Shown here piece after piece: positions 15,794-24,797 of a DNA stretch of 64,000 nucleotides. A program made the position numbers and the translations under genes. The notes below the pieces were generated by a model, which did no database searches, had not been told where the DNA came from, and saw only the letters and a program-made list of their open reading frames with translations. Every line of letters starts with the position of its first letter. The first letter of the stretch is position 1. This DNA comes from Lachnospiraceae bacterium (GTDB lineage: Bacteria; Bacillota; Clostridia; Lachnospirales; Lachnospiraceae): the NCBI GenBank assembly GCA_910575565.1, contig CAJTFL010000003.1:186001-250000 (forward strand), read 5' to 3'.

Positions 15794-17087
15794 TCCGTTT
15801 GATTAGGTAAAGCCCCTGCATCACGTTAAACAGGATAAAAGTGCTTAAGATCGAGCTTCCGCCGTAGCTGACGAAGGGCAGGGTTATCCCGGTGGAGGGA
15901 ATGAATTTCGTCACGCCCCCTACCGTAAGGAACACCTGGGTAATGTATACCACCCCAAGTCCGAAAGCCGTCAGCTTGAAAAACACTGCCTGAAGCTGTC
16001 CGGCAATCATCATAAACTGCAGAAAGCACCCCAGGCAGATGAGCAAGATGCATAAGGCGAATATCCCGCCCAGCTCCTCGGATATGGCGGCAAAGATAAA
16101 GTCCTTCTCCACCACCGGGATTTTGTAGGGCATCCCCCGGTACAGGCCCATGCCAAACCACCCTCCCGTGCCTATGGCAAAAAGGGACTGGGTAATCTGG
16201 TAGCCCTTATTGTCCATATCCAGCCAGGGATTTTGCCAGGCCGCTACCCTGGTCTGCACATGGGGAAACACCTGGTAGGCCAGCATGGCCGCTCCAGAGC
16301 CTGCCGCCAAGCCTGCTCCCAGATACAGCCAGCTTGACGTAGCCACGAAAAGCATAAACAAATACGTGACAAAAAACAGCAGGGCGCTGCCCAGATCCTT
16401 TGACGCTACCAGGATCAGCACATGGGCCGCAGCTACCCCAGTGGCAGCCGCCACAGAACCAAAGCTAAGGGAACGGTAAAACATGGAGGCGATAAACAAG
16501 ACAAAGGTAATCTTTACAAACTCCGAAGGCTGAATGGAAATCCCGCCAAGCTCCAGGGACAGCTGCGCCCCAAAGGTGGTGCTTCCCTTCACCCAAACCG
16601 CTCCCAAAAGAGCCAGCCCCAAGATGCCGTAGATGAAAGCCCCATGGCTCAGCTGCCATACCCGCCCGATAATCCAGGGGACAACCAAGGTCACTGCCGC
16701 CGCTGCCGCCACAATGACAAACTGCCTCACCGCACGCCCAAAGGAAATCCTGGTCAGCATGATCAGGCCGGTGCACAAAAGCATACAGGCATTATTTACC
16801 AGAAGGCGGGATATATTCCGGTAAAACAAGCGGCACAGGTAAATATAGGCCAGGAAAAACACCACCTGCGCCCCGTAAAACACCAGGATCTTCTCGTCCT
16901 CCGTCTTTAAATAGATAATCACATACGCCAGCAGATGGATCAAAAACATGGCCTGGTTCTGCCTGGCGCATATCACCCGCTTCCGCTTAAGATCTGGCAG
17001 GGAAAAGAAACGGAAGTTAAAAAACGTATAGAATGCAATCAAAAGAATCATCAGGTACTTAGAAGTCTCTGTGATCAGGTTAATCAT
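15765..17087 (-). CDS. FtsW/RodA/SpoVE family SEDS glycosyltransferase
   Basis: 440 residues, about 12 membrane segments; an N-terminal hydrophobic extension of roughly 110 residues precedes the SEDS core, longer than in typical RodA. SEDS family marks are visible: QPSEFVKITFVLF (about residues 183-195), KDLGSALLFF, and the C-terminal PSTGITLPFVSYGGSS. It polymerises lipid II glycan and partners with the class B PBP encoded directly downstream. Genes upstream are U32 peptidase, zapA-like and ruvBA on the same strand. Confidence 0.94.
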   Translation of the reverse strand: MINLITETSKYLMILLIAFYTFFNFRFFSLPDLKRKRVICARQNQAMFLIHLLAYVIIYLKTEDEKILVFYGAQVVFFLAYIYLCRLFYRNISRLLVNNACMLLCTGLIMLTRISFGRAVRQFVIVAAAAAVTLVVPWIIGRVWQLSHGAFIYGILGLALLGAVWVKGSTTFGAQLSLELGGISIQPSEFVKITFVLFIASMFYRSLSFGSVAAATGVAAAHVLILVASKDLGSALLFFVTYLFMLFVATSSWLYLGAGLAAGSGAAMLAYQVFPHVQTRVAAWQNPWLDMDNKGYQITQSLFAIGTGGWFGMGLYRGMPYKIPVVEKDFIFAAISEELGGIFALCILLICLGCFLQFMMIAGQLQAVFFKLTAFGLGVVYITQVFLTVGGVTKFIPSTGITLPFVSYGGSSILSTFILFNVMQGLYLIKRNEEEDDEEG

Positions 17088-17103
17088 CCATTCACTGCCC
17101 CCT

Positions 17104-19428
17104 TTATTCTACCCCTCGCCTAATATGGCCCCTGGTAAATTCCCCCACAGGCCGCTCTTCTTTCTTCCCGTGAAGGAAGCTTCCCGCAAAGGCCGTCAGG
17201 CATTTTTCCACCTGCCGGGGCGTCTCTGTAGTAAACTGAAGCCGGAGGGAGCCAGGATTAAGCCCTCTTACCAGCTCTTCCTGGCCCAGAAGGGAAAGAG
17301 GGCTGGCATTATAGATGGTGCTGTAGCAGAAGCGGCAGTGGCTTTTTGCCGGCATCTCCTTCCCTGTCCGGTCTTTTAAGCTGACCGTCTCCCGCCTGCC
17401 GTCACAGCCAAGAGCCGTCTTTTTCACGCATTGGGCAGACACCATCATGGGAAGCGCCCCGTAGATCAAAAGCTCCTGGCCGCCGCACCCCTTTTCCTTA
17501 AGCTCCCTGGCATTTAGCTCCGCCGGCATGGTCAGCCTTCCAAAACCAAACCGTTCCAATTCCCTGTCCGCCAAATGGTTCCAGGCGTAAAGGGATGCAT
17601 CGGCAACCGCCAAAAACCCCGGCCTGGCAAGAAGCGCCTTCCCTGCCTCCTTAAGCCACTGGCATTCCTCCAAGTTTCTCGCCACAATCCCGTCAAAGCC
17701 TGCTTCTGTCATCATTTCCAAATTTGCCTGAAAATACTCATCTGCCTTTTTCCGAAAAATATGGGGCATCATCAGCAGGCACTTTTTCCCCGCTTTCCTG
17801 CAGCGCTCCGCCTTCTCCTTCCAGCATTCCGCCGGGAAGCCGTCCGCATCCAGGTAAATTTCATCCACATCCGGATGCCCTAAGGCAGGCGGGAATTGTT
17901 CCTGCTCCTCAAGGGAAGCCACAAAAAGCACTTTCTTGAGAGATTTTTCCAAATTCTGGCCCTGATGATTTAACGCCCGTTCTCCTAAATCCTGCGGCTT
18001 TGATGCCGACGCTCTTAATTCCTGCGGCTTTGATGCCGACTCTTCTGGTTCCTGCGGCTTTGATGCCGACTCTTCTGGTTCCTGCGGCTTTAACGCCTGT
18101 AAGCTTAACGGACGGGCTAAGGCCAAAAGCTTCTCCTCCAATGCCGCCAGGCCTTTCCGCCGAAGCTCATTAACTGCCTGGAGGGGAAGGAAAATCTCCC
18201 CCTCTGTCTGCACACGCAAATCCTGGAAATAAAAAGGCGTGTTTCCTGTTTTCCCAAGCTGTTTCCGAAGCTTTTCCTCGGTCACTGGCTGGGTGGAAGC
18301 CGCCTGAACCACATCCCCAAAAACCGTCGCCTGGCATGGCGGATTAAGGGTGCGGAGGGTAAATTTTGCTTCCTGCCCGGCCTTAAACCACCCTTCCCCC
18401 GCGATCGGCTCCTTAAGGCTGCGGTTCACGTAAGTTTCATCTAAATACTGGAAAAATTCCTGGTTTCCTTCCCGGAAAGAGGGCCTTTCCTTAAGGGCCA
18501 CCATGGCCCTCCCGTTATGCTGCCTGGCGTACCCTTCCGTAAATCCGCCCCGGTCAAATAAATCCAGCAAAAGCTTCTTATCTTCCTCTAAAACCCGGTA
18601 TCCCTTCCTCCCCCGCTCTCCATAGGCATCCAGGTACTTGCGGTATATGCTGACCACCCCCGCCGTATATCTGGGGCTTTTCATCCTTCCCTCAATCTTT
18701 AGGGAATAAACCCCGGCTTCCAGGATATCCGGAAGCTGATCCAAGGTACACAAGTCCTTTAAATTCAGCACCAGCCTTTCGTCCTTTGGATTAACCGTCT
18801 TTCCGCGGCGTTTCACCTCGTAAGGCAGGCGGCAGGGCTGGGCACACCGCCCTCTGTTGCCGCTGCGCCCTCCGATCAGGCTGCTCATCAGGCACTGGCC
18901 GGAATAGCAGTAGCACAGCGCGCCATGGATGAAACATTCGATTTCCATGCCCGTCTGGCGGTGGATGAAACGGATCTCCTCCAAAGACAGCTCCCTGGCC
19001 GTAACAATCCGCTTCGCCCCCAGCTCCTTTAGCCGCCTGGCCCCGTAGGCGCCGGTGATGGTCATCTGAGTGCTGGCATGGACGGCTAAATCCGGAAAAC
19101 ATTCCCGGATCAGCGCCATGGCGCCCAAATCCTGGACAATCACCCCGTCCAGCCCCTGTACTGCAAATGGCAGGAGGTACGGGTACAGTTCCTTTAATTC
19201 CTGCTCCTTAAACAGCGTGTTCACCGTCATATAAATCCTGCGCCCATGAAGGTGGGCATAATCAATTGCCTGGCACATCCTGTCCTGATCCAAATTATCC
19301 GCATAAGCCCTGGCTCCAAAACGGCTTCCCCCAATATACACCGCATCCGCCCCGGCGGCAAAAGCCGCCGTCATGCTTTCATAAGAACCTGCCGGAGCCA
19401 GCAGCTCCCATTTCCTTTTCCCCTCCAT
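17104..19428 (-). CDS. U32 family peptidase (DUF3656 type) with internal repeat
   Basis: 774 residues. The N-terminal U32 domain is clear: AGSYESMTAAFAAGADAVYI at about residues 12-31 and the conserved cysteine segment FIHGALCYCYSGQCLMSSL (about residues 168-186), which with later cysteines forms an Fe-S/prephenate-like site in relatives. DUF3656 follows (about residues 390-470), then a flexible insert of about 50 residues made of the 10-residue unit KPQEPEESAS repeated four times with decay, then a second TIM-barrel-like half. The wider family includes tRNA/rRNA hydroxylation enzymes (TrhP/RlhA), so a hydroxylase role is as plausible as peptidase activity. Start ATG 19428. Confidence 0.88.
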   Translation of the reverse strand: MEGKRKWELLAPAGSYESMTAAFAAGADAVYIGGSRFGARAYADNLDQDRMCQAIDYAHLHGRRIYMTVNTLFKEQELKELYPYLLPFAVQGLDGVIVQDLGAMALIRECFPDLAVHASTQMTITGAYGARRLKELGAKRIVTARELSLEEIRFIHRQTGMEIECFIHGALCYCYSGQCLMSSLIGGRSGNRGRCAQPCRLPYEVKRRGKTVNPKDERLVLNLKDLCTLDQLPDILEAGVYSLKIEGRMKSPRYTAGVVSIYRKYLDAYGERGRKGYRVLEEDKKLLLDLFDRGGFTEGYARQHNGRAMVALKERPSFREGNQEFFQYLDETYVNRSLKEPIAGEGWFKAGQEAKFTLRTLNPPCQATVFGDVVQAASTQPVTEEKLRKQLGKTGNTPFYFQDLRVQTEGEIFLPLQAVNELRRKGLAALEEKLLALARPLSLQALKPQEPEESASKPQEPEESASKPQELRASASKPQDLGERALNHQGQNLEKSLKKVLFVASLEEQEQFPPALGHPDVDEIYLDADGFPAECWKEKAERCRKAGKKCLLMMPHIFRKKADEYFQANLEMMTEAGFDGIVARNLEECQWLKEAGKALLARPGFLAVADASLYAWNHLADRELERFGFGRLTMPAELNARELKEKGCGGQELLIYGALPMMVSAQCVKKTALGCDGRRETVSLKDRTGKEMPAKSHCRFCYSTIYNASPLSLLGQEELVRGLNPGSLRLQFTTETPRQVEKCLTAFAGSFLHGKKEERPVGEFTRGHIRRGVE
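17985..18095. repeat. In-frame 30-bp tandem repeats in the U32 gene
   Basis: The 30-bp unit (GATGCCGACTCTTCTGGTTC + CTGCGGCTTT on the plus strand) occurs four times, two copies nearly identical, coding for a KPQEPEESAS linker. Multiples of three keep the frame when copy number changes. Confidence 0.8.
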
Positions 19429-19507
19429 CTTTCCTCCATAAAAGTCCCCGTGATAGTGAAAGGATGCCCCGCTTCCAGGACATCCCCCCTTAACCGTAAT
19501 CCGCAGC

Positions 19508-21328
19508 TTAATACCGCTTTCCCTGATGGCTCAGGTTTTGGAACCCGCGGCTTTTTAACAGCCTTTCCGTAGCGGCTCTGGCAGCCTCCAAAGCCTTCTG
19601 CTTTTCCTTCTCTTCCTTCTCCCGGCGTTCCTTTTCCAAATATTCCTCCGGATGGACCGCTTCCCCTGCAAAAGCCGATGTTTCGCCGCCCAACGCCTCC
19701 ATAGCAGGCTCCGCATAGGCAGCGGCGGCCTCCTGGCTCACTAAACTCTCCGAATGTAAGTGCCCGGGGCCTCCTTCGGCAGTATCTACTTCCACAATTT
19801 GGAAACCCGAGTCCGTTTCATTTTCCGGCTCAAACAGCTGTACCTCCACCGTCTCTTCCCCATCTGGGATAAACTGCAGCTCGTCCGCCGCCCCTTCCCT
19901 GTCTGGGCTAAACGACGGGCTATCTGCCGCCCCTTCCCTGTCTGGGCTAAACGACGGGCTATCTGCCGCCTCTTCCCTGTCTGGGCTAAACGACGGGCTA
20001 TCTGCCGCCTCTTCTCTGTCTAAGTTAAACGGCTGCTCATCCGCCGTTTCTTCTGCATCCAGGCTGAAGGGCTGGCTGGCTGCCGTTCCTGCATCCAGGC
20101 CATCCTGTGCCTCTGCTTCCCGATCCTTTTCCAAAGCCTTTCCTGGTTTATCCTCCTGGTTTGGCTCATTCTCTGTTTCCTCCTGGGACAGATTATTTCC
20201 AGCTTCTTCCCGGGACGAATCCCCTTGCCCTCCTTCTTCCTGAACAGGCTCCTCCTGAGGGCCTTCCTCTTCTTCCCCAACAGGCGCCTCCTGAGGGCCT
20301 TCCTCTTCTTCCCCGACAGGCGCCTCCTGAGAGCCTTCCTCTTCTTCCCGAGCAGGCTCCTCCTGAGGCCCTTCCTCTTCTTCCCCGACAGGCGCCTCCT
20401 GAAGGTCTTCCTCTTCTTCCCGGAACAAATCCTCCCGGTACTCTTCCTCCTCCGGCTCAAAAACATGGACCTCCACCGTGCCCTCTTCCTCCGGAGCCAA
20501 TTCTTCTTCCTCTTCTATGGCGTCATCCTGCCGCGCCTGGGCGTACTTAGACCTCAGCTTTTCAATCTCTTCATTCAGCTCTGCCGTCTCCCTGGCCGCC
20601 GTCTCCACTGCTTCCGCGGCATACCGGGCATTCTGCTCCGCCTTTTTCCTTGCGGCAATCTCCGCGGCATAGCGGGTCTTTAATTCCGCCACCACCTGGT
20701 TAAGCTCCGCGGCCTCCTTAGCCGCCTCTTCCATGGCTCCTGCCGCCCTCTTGGCCGCTTCTTCCGCTTCCTTCCTGGCTTCCGTCTCCAAGGCATGGCT
20801 GGATTTAAGCCCTTCAATCTCCCGATTCAGCTTGTCCAGCTCCTCAGCCACCGCCCCCGCGGCCTCCCTGGCCGCCGCTTCCGTAATCTCCTGGAGGGAT
20901 GCCTCGGCGCTTTCCCTGGCCTTTGCCTCCGCCATGCTTTTCGCGCTTAAGGCAGCGGCTTCCTTCTCTTTCTCCGCAAATGCCTCCTCCAGCTCCTTAA
21001 TCCTGGCCTGGGTTTCCTCCAGCTTCATCTGGGCGTTGATCAGCTCATGCTTGATTCCATAAACATCACGCTCATTTTCCTCCATCATTTGCTTTAACTG
21101 ATCCGCGCTCTCCCTGGCCTTAAAATAATCGTCAGCCATATTTACCACCAGCAAAATCTGCTGATAATCTTCCTTCTGCTTTGCAAATCCTGGCTGGCGG
21201 CGCAGCTCTCCCAGCTTTTGGTTCACATAGCCTGCGACTTTCTGGAAATAACTGGAATCCTCCGCCCCGCATAAAACGTATACTTTTCCATTAATTAAAA
21301 CTTCCGCGTCATTTTTCGTCGTACTCAC
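19508..21328 (-). CDS. ZapA-domain protein with very long coiled-coil and acidic repeat tail
   Basis: 606 residues, against about 80-110 for ordinary ZapA. Residues 1-95 match ZapA: VLINGKVYVLCGAEDSSYFQ, then VNQKLGELRRQ and ILLVVNMADDYFKARE. Residues 80-290 are an Ala/Glu/Lys heptad-rich coiled coil. Residues about 290-395 are extremely acidic with a 12-residue repeat (EEEEGPQEAPVG). Residues about 405-500 hold a 13-residue repeat (DREEAADSPSFSP). The basic C-terminus is short. ZapA bundles FtsZ at the division site; the tail probably tethers or spaces a partner, by inference. In other Lachnospiraceae a zapA gene sits in the same place after ruvB, supporting the assignment. Confidence 0.85.
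   Translation of the reverse strand: MSTTKNDAEVLINGKVYVLCGAEDSSYFQKVAGYVNQKLGELRRQPGFAKQKEDYQQILLVVNMADDYFKARESADQLKQMMEENERDVYGIKHELINAQMKLEETQARIKELEEAFAEKEKEAAALSAKSMAEAKARESAEASLQEITEAAAREAAGAVAEELDKLNREIEGLKSSHALETEARKEAEEAAKRAAGAMEEAAKEAAELNQVVAELKTRYAAEIAARKKAEQNARYAAEAVETAARETAELNEEIEKLRSKYAQARQDDAIEEEEELAPEEEGTVEVHVFEPEEEEYREDLFREEEEDLQEAPVGEEEEGPQEEPAREEEEGSQEAPVGEEEEGPQEAPVGEEEEGPQEEPVQEEGGQGDSSREEAGNNLSQEETENEPNQEDKPGKALEKDREAEAQDGLDAGTAASQPFSLDAEETADEQPFNLDREEAADSPSFSPDREEAADSPSFSPDREGAADSPSFSPDREGAADELQFIPDGEETVEVQLFEPENETDSGFQIVEVDTAEGGPGHLHSESLVSQEAAAAYAEPAMEALGGETSAFAGEAVHPEEYLEKERREKEEKEKQKALEAARAATERLLKSRGFQNLSHQGKRY
19850..20075. repeat. In-frame 39-bp tandem repeats in the zapA-like gene
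   Basis: Three nearly identical and two or three diverged 39-bp units (CTGTCTGGGCTAAACGACGG core on the plus strand) encode DREEAADSPSFSP. No spacer sequences occur between units, so this is not a CRISPR array. Confidence 0.85.
20250..20420. repeat. In-frame 36-bp tandem repeats in the zapA-like gene
   Basis: About four to five 36-bp units (CTTCCTCTTCTTCCCCGACA core) encode EEEEGPQEAPVG. The high identity suggests recent copy-number change by slippage. Confidence 0.8.
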
Positions 21329-21370
21329 TGCTTCGTCCCCTTATCCCGGAGTTAATTTCCTTTTCCTTCA

Positions 21371-21399
21371 AGTATAGCACACTTTTAGCCAGATGAACA
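21371..21399 (-). promoter_or_regulatory. Possible promoter of the zapA-like gene
   Basis: Minus strand: TATACT (21371-21376) preceded 17 bases upstream by TGTTCA (21394-21399). Lies in the 138-bp gap after ruvB. Confidence 0.45.
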
Positions 21400-21466
21400 T
21401 TACAATATTTTAAAACTTTAGCGAATGATACCGGCTAAACGGACAGCAGTTTTTTGCTAAAAACCC

Positions 21467-22462
21467 CTACTCCGCAAACAACCCTAAATGACGGTATGCG
21501 TTCTCCGTAGCCACCCGCCCCCTGGGCGTCCGGTTAATCAGCCCGTTCATCAGCAAATACGGCTCATACACATCCTCCAGCGTCCCCGCATCCTCCCCCA
21601 GGGCCGCCGCCAGGGTATCCAGCCCCACAGGGCCGCCAGAAAACTTCTCAATCATCACCGTAAGGATATTCCGGTCGTTCTGATCCAAACCCAGCTTATC
21701 CACATCCAGGATATCCAGGGCAAACTCCGCCACTTCCTTTGTGATCACCCCGTCATACTTTACCTGGGCAAAATCCCTGACCCGCCTTAACAGCCGGTTG
21801 GCCAGGCGGGGCGTTCCCCTGGAGCGCTTAGCCAGCTCCTCGGCTCCCTTATCCTCAATCTCCACCTTCAGCACCTTAGCCGAGCGGATGATAATGGTTT
21901 GAAGCTCATTCGGGGCATAAAATTCCAGCCGCTGCACCACCCCAAACCGATCCCGCAGGGGCGCGGTCAAAAGCCCAGCCCTGGTAGTGGCCCCCACCAG
22001 GGTAAACCTTGGAAGCTCTAAGCGGATGGAGCGGGCCGAGGAATCCTTGCCCAGCATAATGTCAATGGCGTAATCCTCCATCGCCGGGTACAGCACCTCT
22101 TCCACTTGCCGGTTCAGCCGGTGGATCTCATCCACGAAAAGCACATCCCCCTCTTTTAAATTATTTAAGATCGCCGCCATTTCCCCAGGCTTTTCGATGG
22201 CCGGGCCGGAAGTGACCTTCATATTCACCCCCATTTCATTGGCGATAATCCCGGAAAGGGTGGTCTTTCCCAGGCCGGGAGGCCCGTAAAACAGTACGTG
22301 ATCTAAGGATTCCCCCCTGGCTTTGGCCGCATCGATATAAACCTTTAGGTTTGCCTTAATCTTTTCCTGGCCAATATAATCCTTTAACAGCTGCGGCCTT
22401 AAGCTGCTCTCAAACTTCTTCTCCTCGGCAGTCACGTCCGTTGTAATCATCCGTCGCTCCAT
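21467..22462 (-). CDS. ruvB: Holliday junction branch migration ATPase RuvB
   Basis: 331 residues, full length. AAA+ motor that drives branch migration with RuvA. Walker A is GPPGLGKTT (about residues 60-68), Walker [12 protein letters not shown] (about residues 109-119), arginine finger region GATTRAGLL, and the C-terminal winged-helix ([10 protein letters not shown]) binds DNA. It starts 27 bp after the ruvA stop, as in most bacteria. A ruvC gene is not adjacent. Confidence 0.98.
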   Translation of the reverse strand: MERRMITTDVTAEEKKFESSLRPQLLKDYIGQEKIKANLKVYIDAAKARGESLDHVLFYGPPGLGKTTLSGIIANEMGVNMKVTSGPAIEKPGEMAAILNNLKEGDVLFVDEIHRLNRQVEEVLYPAMEDYAIDIMLGKDSSARSIRLELPRFTLVGATTRAGLLTAPLRDRFGVVQRLEFYAPNELQTIIIRSAKVLKVEIEDKGAEELAKRSRGTPRLANRLLRRVRDFAQVKYDGVITKEVAEFALDILDVDKLGLDQNDRNILTVMIEKFSGGPVGLDTLAAALGEDAGTLEDVYEPYLLMNGLINRTPRGRVATENAYRHLGLFAE

Positions 22463-22488
22463 TTTACCGTCTCCTTACCAGCCATCAT

Positions 22489-23118
22489 TTATAAAAAAGA
22501 CAAATGCTTTAGGGAAGCCTTCAGCACATCCTCGGCAGTCATGCCCTCCGTAAGCTCTACCATCTTAACCGCCCTTGCCGCCTCGCTGCTGCTGTAGCCC
22601 AAAGCCGTAAGGGCCAGCACCGCTTCCCTGGCCGCCCCCGCAAGGTGCGCCCCCGGATCGCTGCCCTGAGGCATACCTTTCCCGGCGGATGCCGCCCAGC
22701 TTTCTGTCACCTCATCCATGGAAATCTTATCCTTTAAATCCAGGATTACCCGCTGCGCCGTCTTAAGGCCAATCCCCGGCGCTTTGGCAATGGCCTTGGC
22801 GTCCCCGGACACCACGGCCACCCGCAAGCCATCCGGATCCAGAACCGATAAAATCCCTAACGCGCCCTTAGGGCCTACCCCGTTAACGCCCAAAAGCTGC
22901 TTAAACATGGTTTTATCCTGCCGGCTGAGAAACCCGTACAGGCTCATGCCGTCTTCACGCACCTGGAAGTATGTATGGAGCCTGACCTCCTCCCCCATGG
23001 GCGGAAGCTGCCCAAATAGGGAAAAAGGGATTCGGATTTCCAGCCCTATCCCCCCGGTTTCCACCACTACGCGATCCTCTTCGATTTGAATCAATGGGCC
23101 TTTAACGTATGCAATCAT
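22489..23118 (-). CDS. ruvA: Holliday junction DNA-binding protein RuvA
   Basis: 209 residues. Domain I OB fold (residues 1-62), domain II with two helix-hairpin-helix motifs (LLGVNGVGPKGALGIL and IAKAPGIGLKTAQRVI, about residues 73-125), and a C-terminal domain III (residues 155-205) that contacts RuvB. Forms a tetramer on the four-way junction. First gene of the minus-strand series that continues with ruvB. Confidence 0.97.
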   Translation of the reverse strand: MIAYVKGPLIQIEEDRVVVETGGIGLEIRIPFSLFGQLPPMGEEVRLHTYFQVREDGMSLYGFLSRQDKTMFKQLLGVNGVGPKGALGILSVLDPDGLRVAVVSGDAKAIAKAPGIGLKTAQRVILDLKDKISMDEVTESWAASAGKGMPQGSDPGAHLAGAAREAVLALTALGYSSSEAARAVKMVELTEGMTAEDVLKASLKHLSFL

Positions 23119-23166
23119 ATGAACTGTTCCTCCTGCTGCTTGGGAAGTTTGCCTTTGCTTTTATCT

Positions 23167-23195
23167 ATGATAACACAGCACGGGGGATGCCGCAA
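23167..23195 (-). promoter_or_regulatory. Promoter of ruvAB
   Basis: Minus strand: TTGCGG (23190-23195), 17-base spacer, TATCAT (23167-23172), about 49 bp before the ruvA start. No LexA box was recognised. Confidence 0.55.
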
Positions 23196-23254
23196 GATGA
23201 AGCGAACAGATATTCTTGTTTTTGAAATTTATATGGAAATTTTCAGGCCAGACG

Positions 23255-23425
23255 TAAAAAAGAATCCTGCTCCGCAGGATTCTCCGCCTGCGGCTGGTCG
23301 CTTCAGCGACATGATTCCTTTCCGCCGCAGTGGGATCCAAAGCGGAGCGTTTTAGTTTCATAGGACGCAATTTCCTATGAAACTAAAAAATCTTCCCGGC
23401 ATCATAACGCCAGAAAGATTTTTTA
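23255..23425 (-). ncRNA. Candidate structured RNA or hairpin cluster upstream of ruvA
   Basis: Three hairpins follow one another on the minus strand: AAAAATCTTTCTGGC .. GCCGGGAAGATTTTTT (about 23384-23424); a perfect 15-bp stem TTTTAGTTTCATAGG/CCTATGAAACTAAAA (23350-23389); and AGAATCCTG/CAGGATTCT followed by TTTTTT (about 23255-23283), a good terminator. No gene lies upstream on this strand for the terminator to serve, so either a short RNA is made or this is an intergenic repeat. The rest of 23119-23636 shows only the ruvA promoter. Confidence 0.35.
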
Positions 23426-23636
23426 ACGGCAGTAAACAGCAATAGGCACAGAAGTTGCTTTTTAATTTTTCAGCTGGATTTCTAAACCTAAATTTACCGC
23501 AATAAGGGCGTTTGCCGTTGTAAAAAACAAGCCTTTCCTTCTTGACTCTCCCTGCACTTTCTACTATACTGTAACCGTTCAGAGGGTCATCTTCTTACCC
23601 CCCCTTCTGATAATGGACTGACGCAAAATCAGCAAA

Positions 23637-24779
23637 ATGAACATCCCATACAAAAGGACTCTTGCCATGAAAACCATCTGCCATCCCATAGATTTCCCTT
23701 ACGCTTACCCCTTAAGCCGCCTTGGATCCCCGGAAAGCCTGCTTTTCTTTGATATTGAAACCACCGGCTTTTCCGGAGAAACAGACTGTGTTTACCTTAT
23801 CGGCTGCATCTTTTATGAGGCGGAGGCAGCCTGCTGGATGATGAGCCAGTGGTTTGCCGATACCCCGGAATCGGAAGCCGGCCTGCTGACAGAATTTAAC
23901 GCCCGGTTAAAAAGCTGCGGAAAGCTTATCCATTTTAACGGCGATGCCTTTGATCTTCCCTTCCTGCAGAAACGCTGCCTGCGCTTAGGAATCCCTTTCG
24001 ACGGCTTCCAGGGAGAAAGCGTCGATATTTACCGGAGGATCCGCCCGTTTAAAACCATGCTGGGCCTTGAATCGCTAAAGCAGAAATCCATGGAGGAATT
24101 TTTTGGCATCTGCCGTGAAGATCGGTATTCCGGCGGACAGTTAATCCAAATCTACAAGGACTATTTAAAGGCTCCAGACCCCGATTCTTTTCACCTTTTA
24201 ACCCTGCATAATGAGGAAGACTTAAAGGGGATGTGCCAAATCCTCCCCGTGCTGAATTATCCCGATACCTTTCGCCAGGAGCTTAGGCTGGTAAGCCAGG
24301 AGCTAAAGCCGGCAAACCAAGGGCTAAAACCGGCAAGCCAAGGCCCTATTTTAATCCTAACTTACGAAAGCGCCTGCACCATGCCGCTTCCCTTTAAAAC
24401 TGCCGGGAACCTGCCTGGTTCCCAAATTTATGGGGAAGGCTTTCGCATTCTCTGCCGTATTCCTCTTATTGAAGGGGAGATGAAGCATTTTTACCCCAAT
24501 TACAAGGATTACTATTACCTTCCTTATGAGGATACCGCCGTCCACAAAAGCGTAGGCGTTTATGTAGCCAAAAGCGCCAGGCAACGGGCGACTGCCAAAA
24601 CCTGCTATACCAAGATGTCCGGCCTGTTCCTTCCCCAAAGCCCGCCTTTAGGCCAGCCGGTTTTCCAGAAGGAATATTCGGACAAGCTTACCTGCCTTCC
24701 TTACCGCCAGGAGCTGCTCCTTGATCCTTGGATGGCTGACGCCTATCTGCGCCAGCTTTTAGGCCTGCCAGCCCTTTAA
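23637..24779 (+). CDS. YprB-like ribonuclease H-fold (DEDDh) exonuclease
   Basis: 380 residues. The exonuclease core is at residues 35-200: FFDIETTGF (first Asp-x-Glu), HFNGDAFDLPFL (second Asp), and HNEEDLKGM (His and Asp of the DEDDh set). This is the B. subtilis YprB family, often called ribonuclease H-like domain protein; the true substrate is not established. The C-terminal third is less conserved and starts with a short repeat (QELKPANQGLKPASQG). Start: ATG 23637 or the internal ATG 23667 (MKTICHPIDF), which lies closer to where family similarity begins. Confidence 0.85.
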   Translation: MNIPYKRTLAMKTICHPIDFPYAYPLSRLGSPESLLFFDIETTGFSGETDCVYLIGCIFYEAEAACWMMSQWFADTPESEAGLLTEFNARLKSCGKLIHFNGDAFDLPFLQKRCLRLGIPFDGFQGESVDIYRRIRPFKTMLGLESLKQKSMEEFFGICREDRYSGGQLIQIYKDYLKAPDPDSFHLLTLHNEEDLKGMCQILPVLNYPDTFRQELRLVSQELKPANQGLKPASQGPILILTYESACTMPLPFKTAGNLPGSQIYGEGFRILCRIPLIEGEMKHFYPNYKDYYYLPYEDTAVHKSVGVYVAKSARQRATAKTCYTKMSGLFLPQSPPLGQPVFQKEYSDKLTCLPYRQELLLDPWMADAYLRQLLGLPAL

Positions 24780-24797
24780 CACAGCCGCAAGGCAGTA

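Noticed and set aside
19850..20420. Possible CRISPR-like array of 36-39 bp repeats
   Set aside because: Repeats are contiguous without unique spacers, are multiples of three and lie in frame inside the zapA-like gene.
20107..20683. Long plus-strand frames opposite the zapA-like gene
   Set aside because: Proline/leucine-rich products produced by reading the acidic repeats backwards; typical shadow frames.
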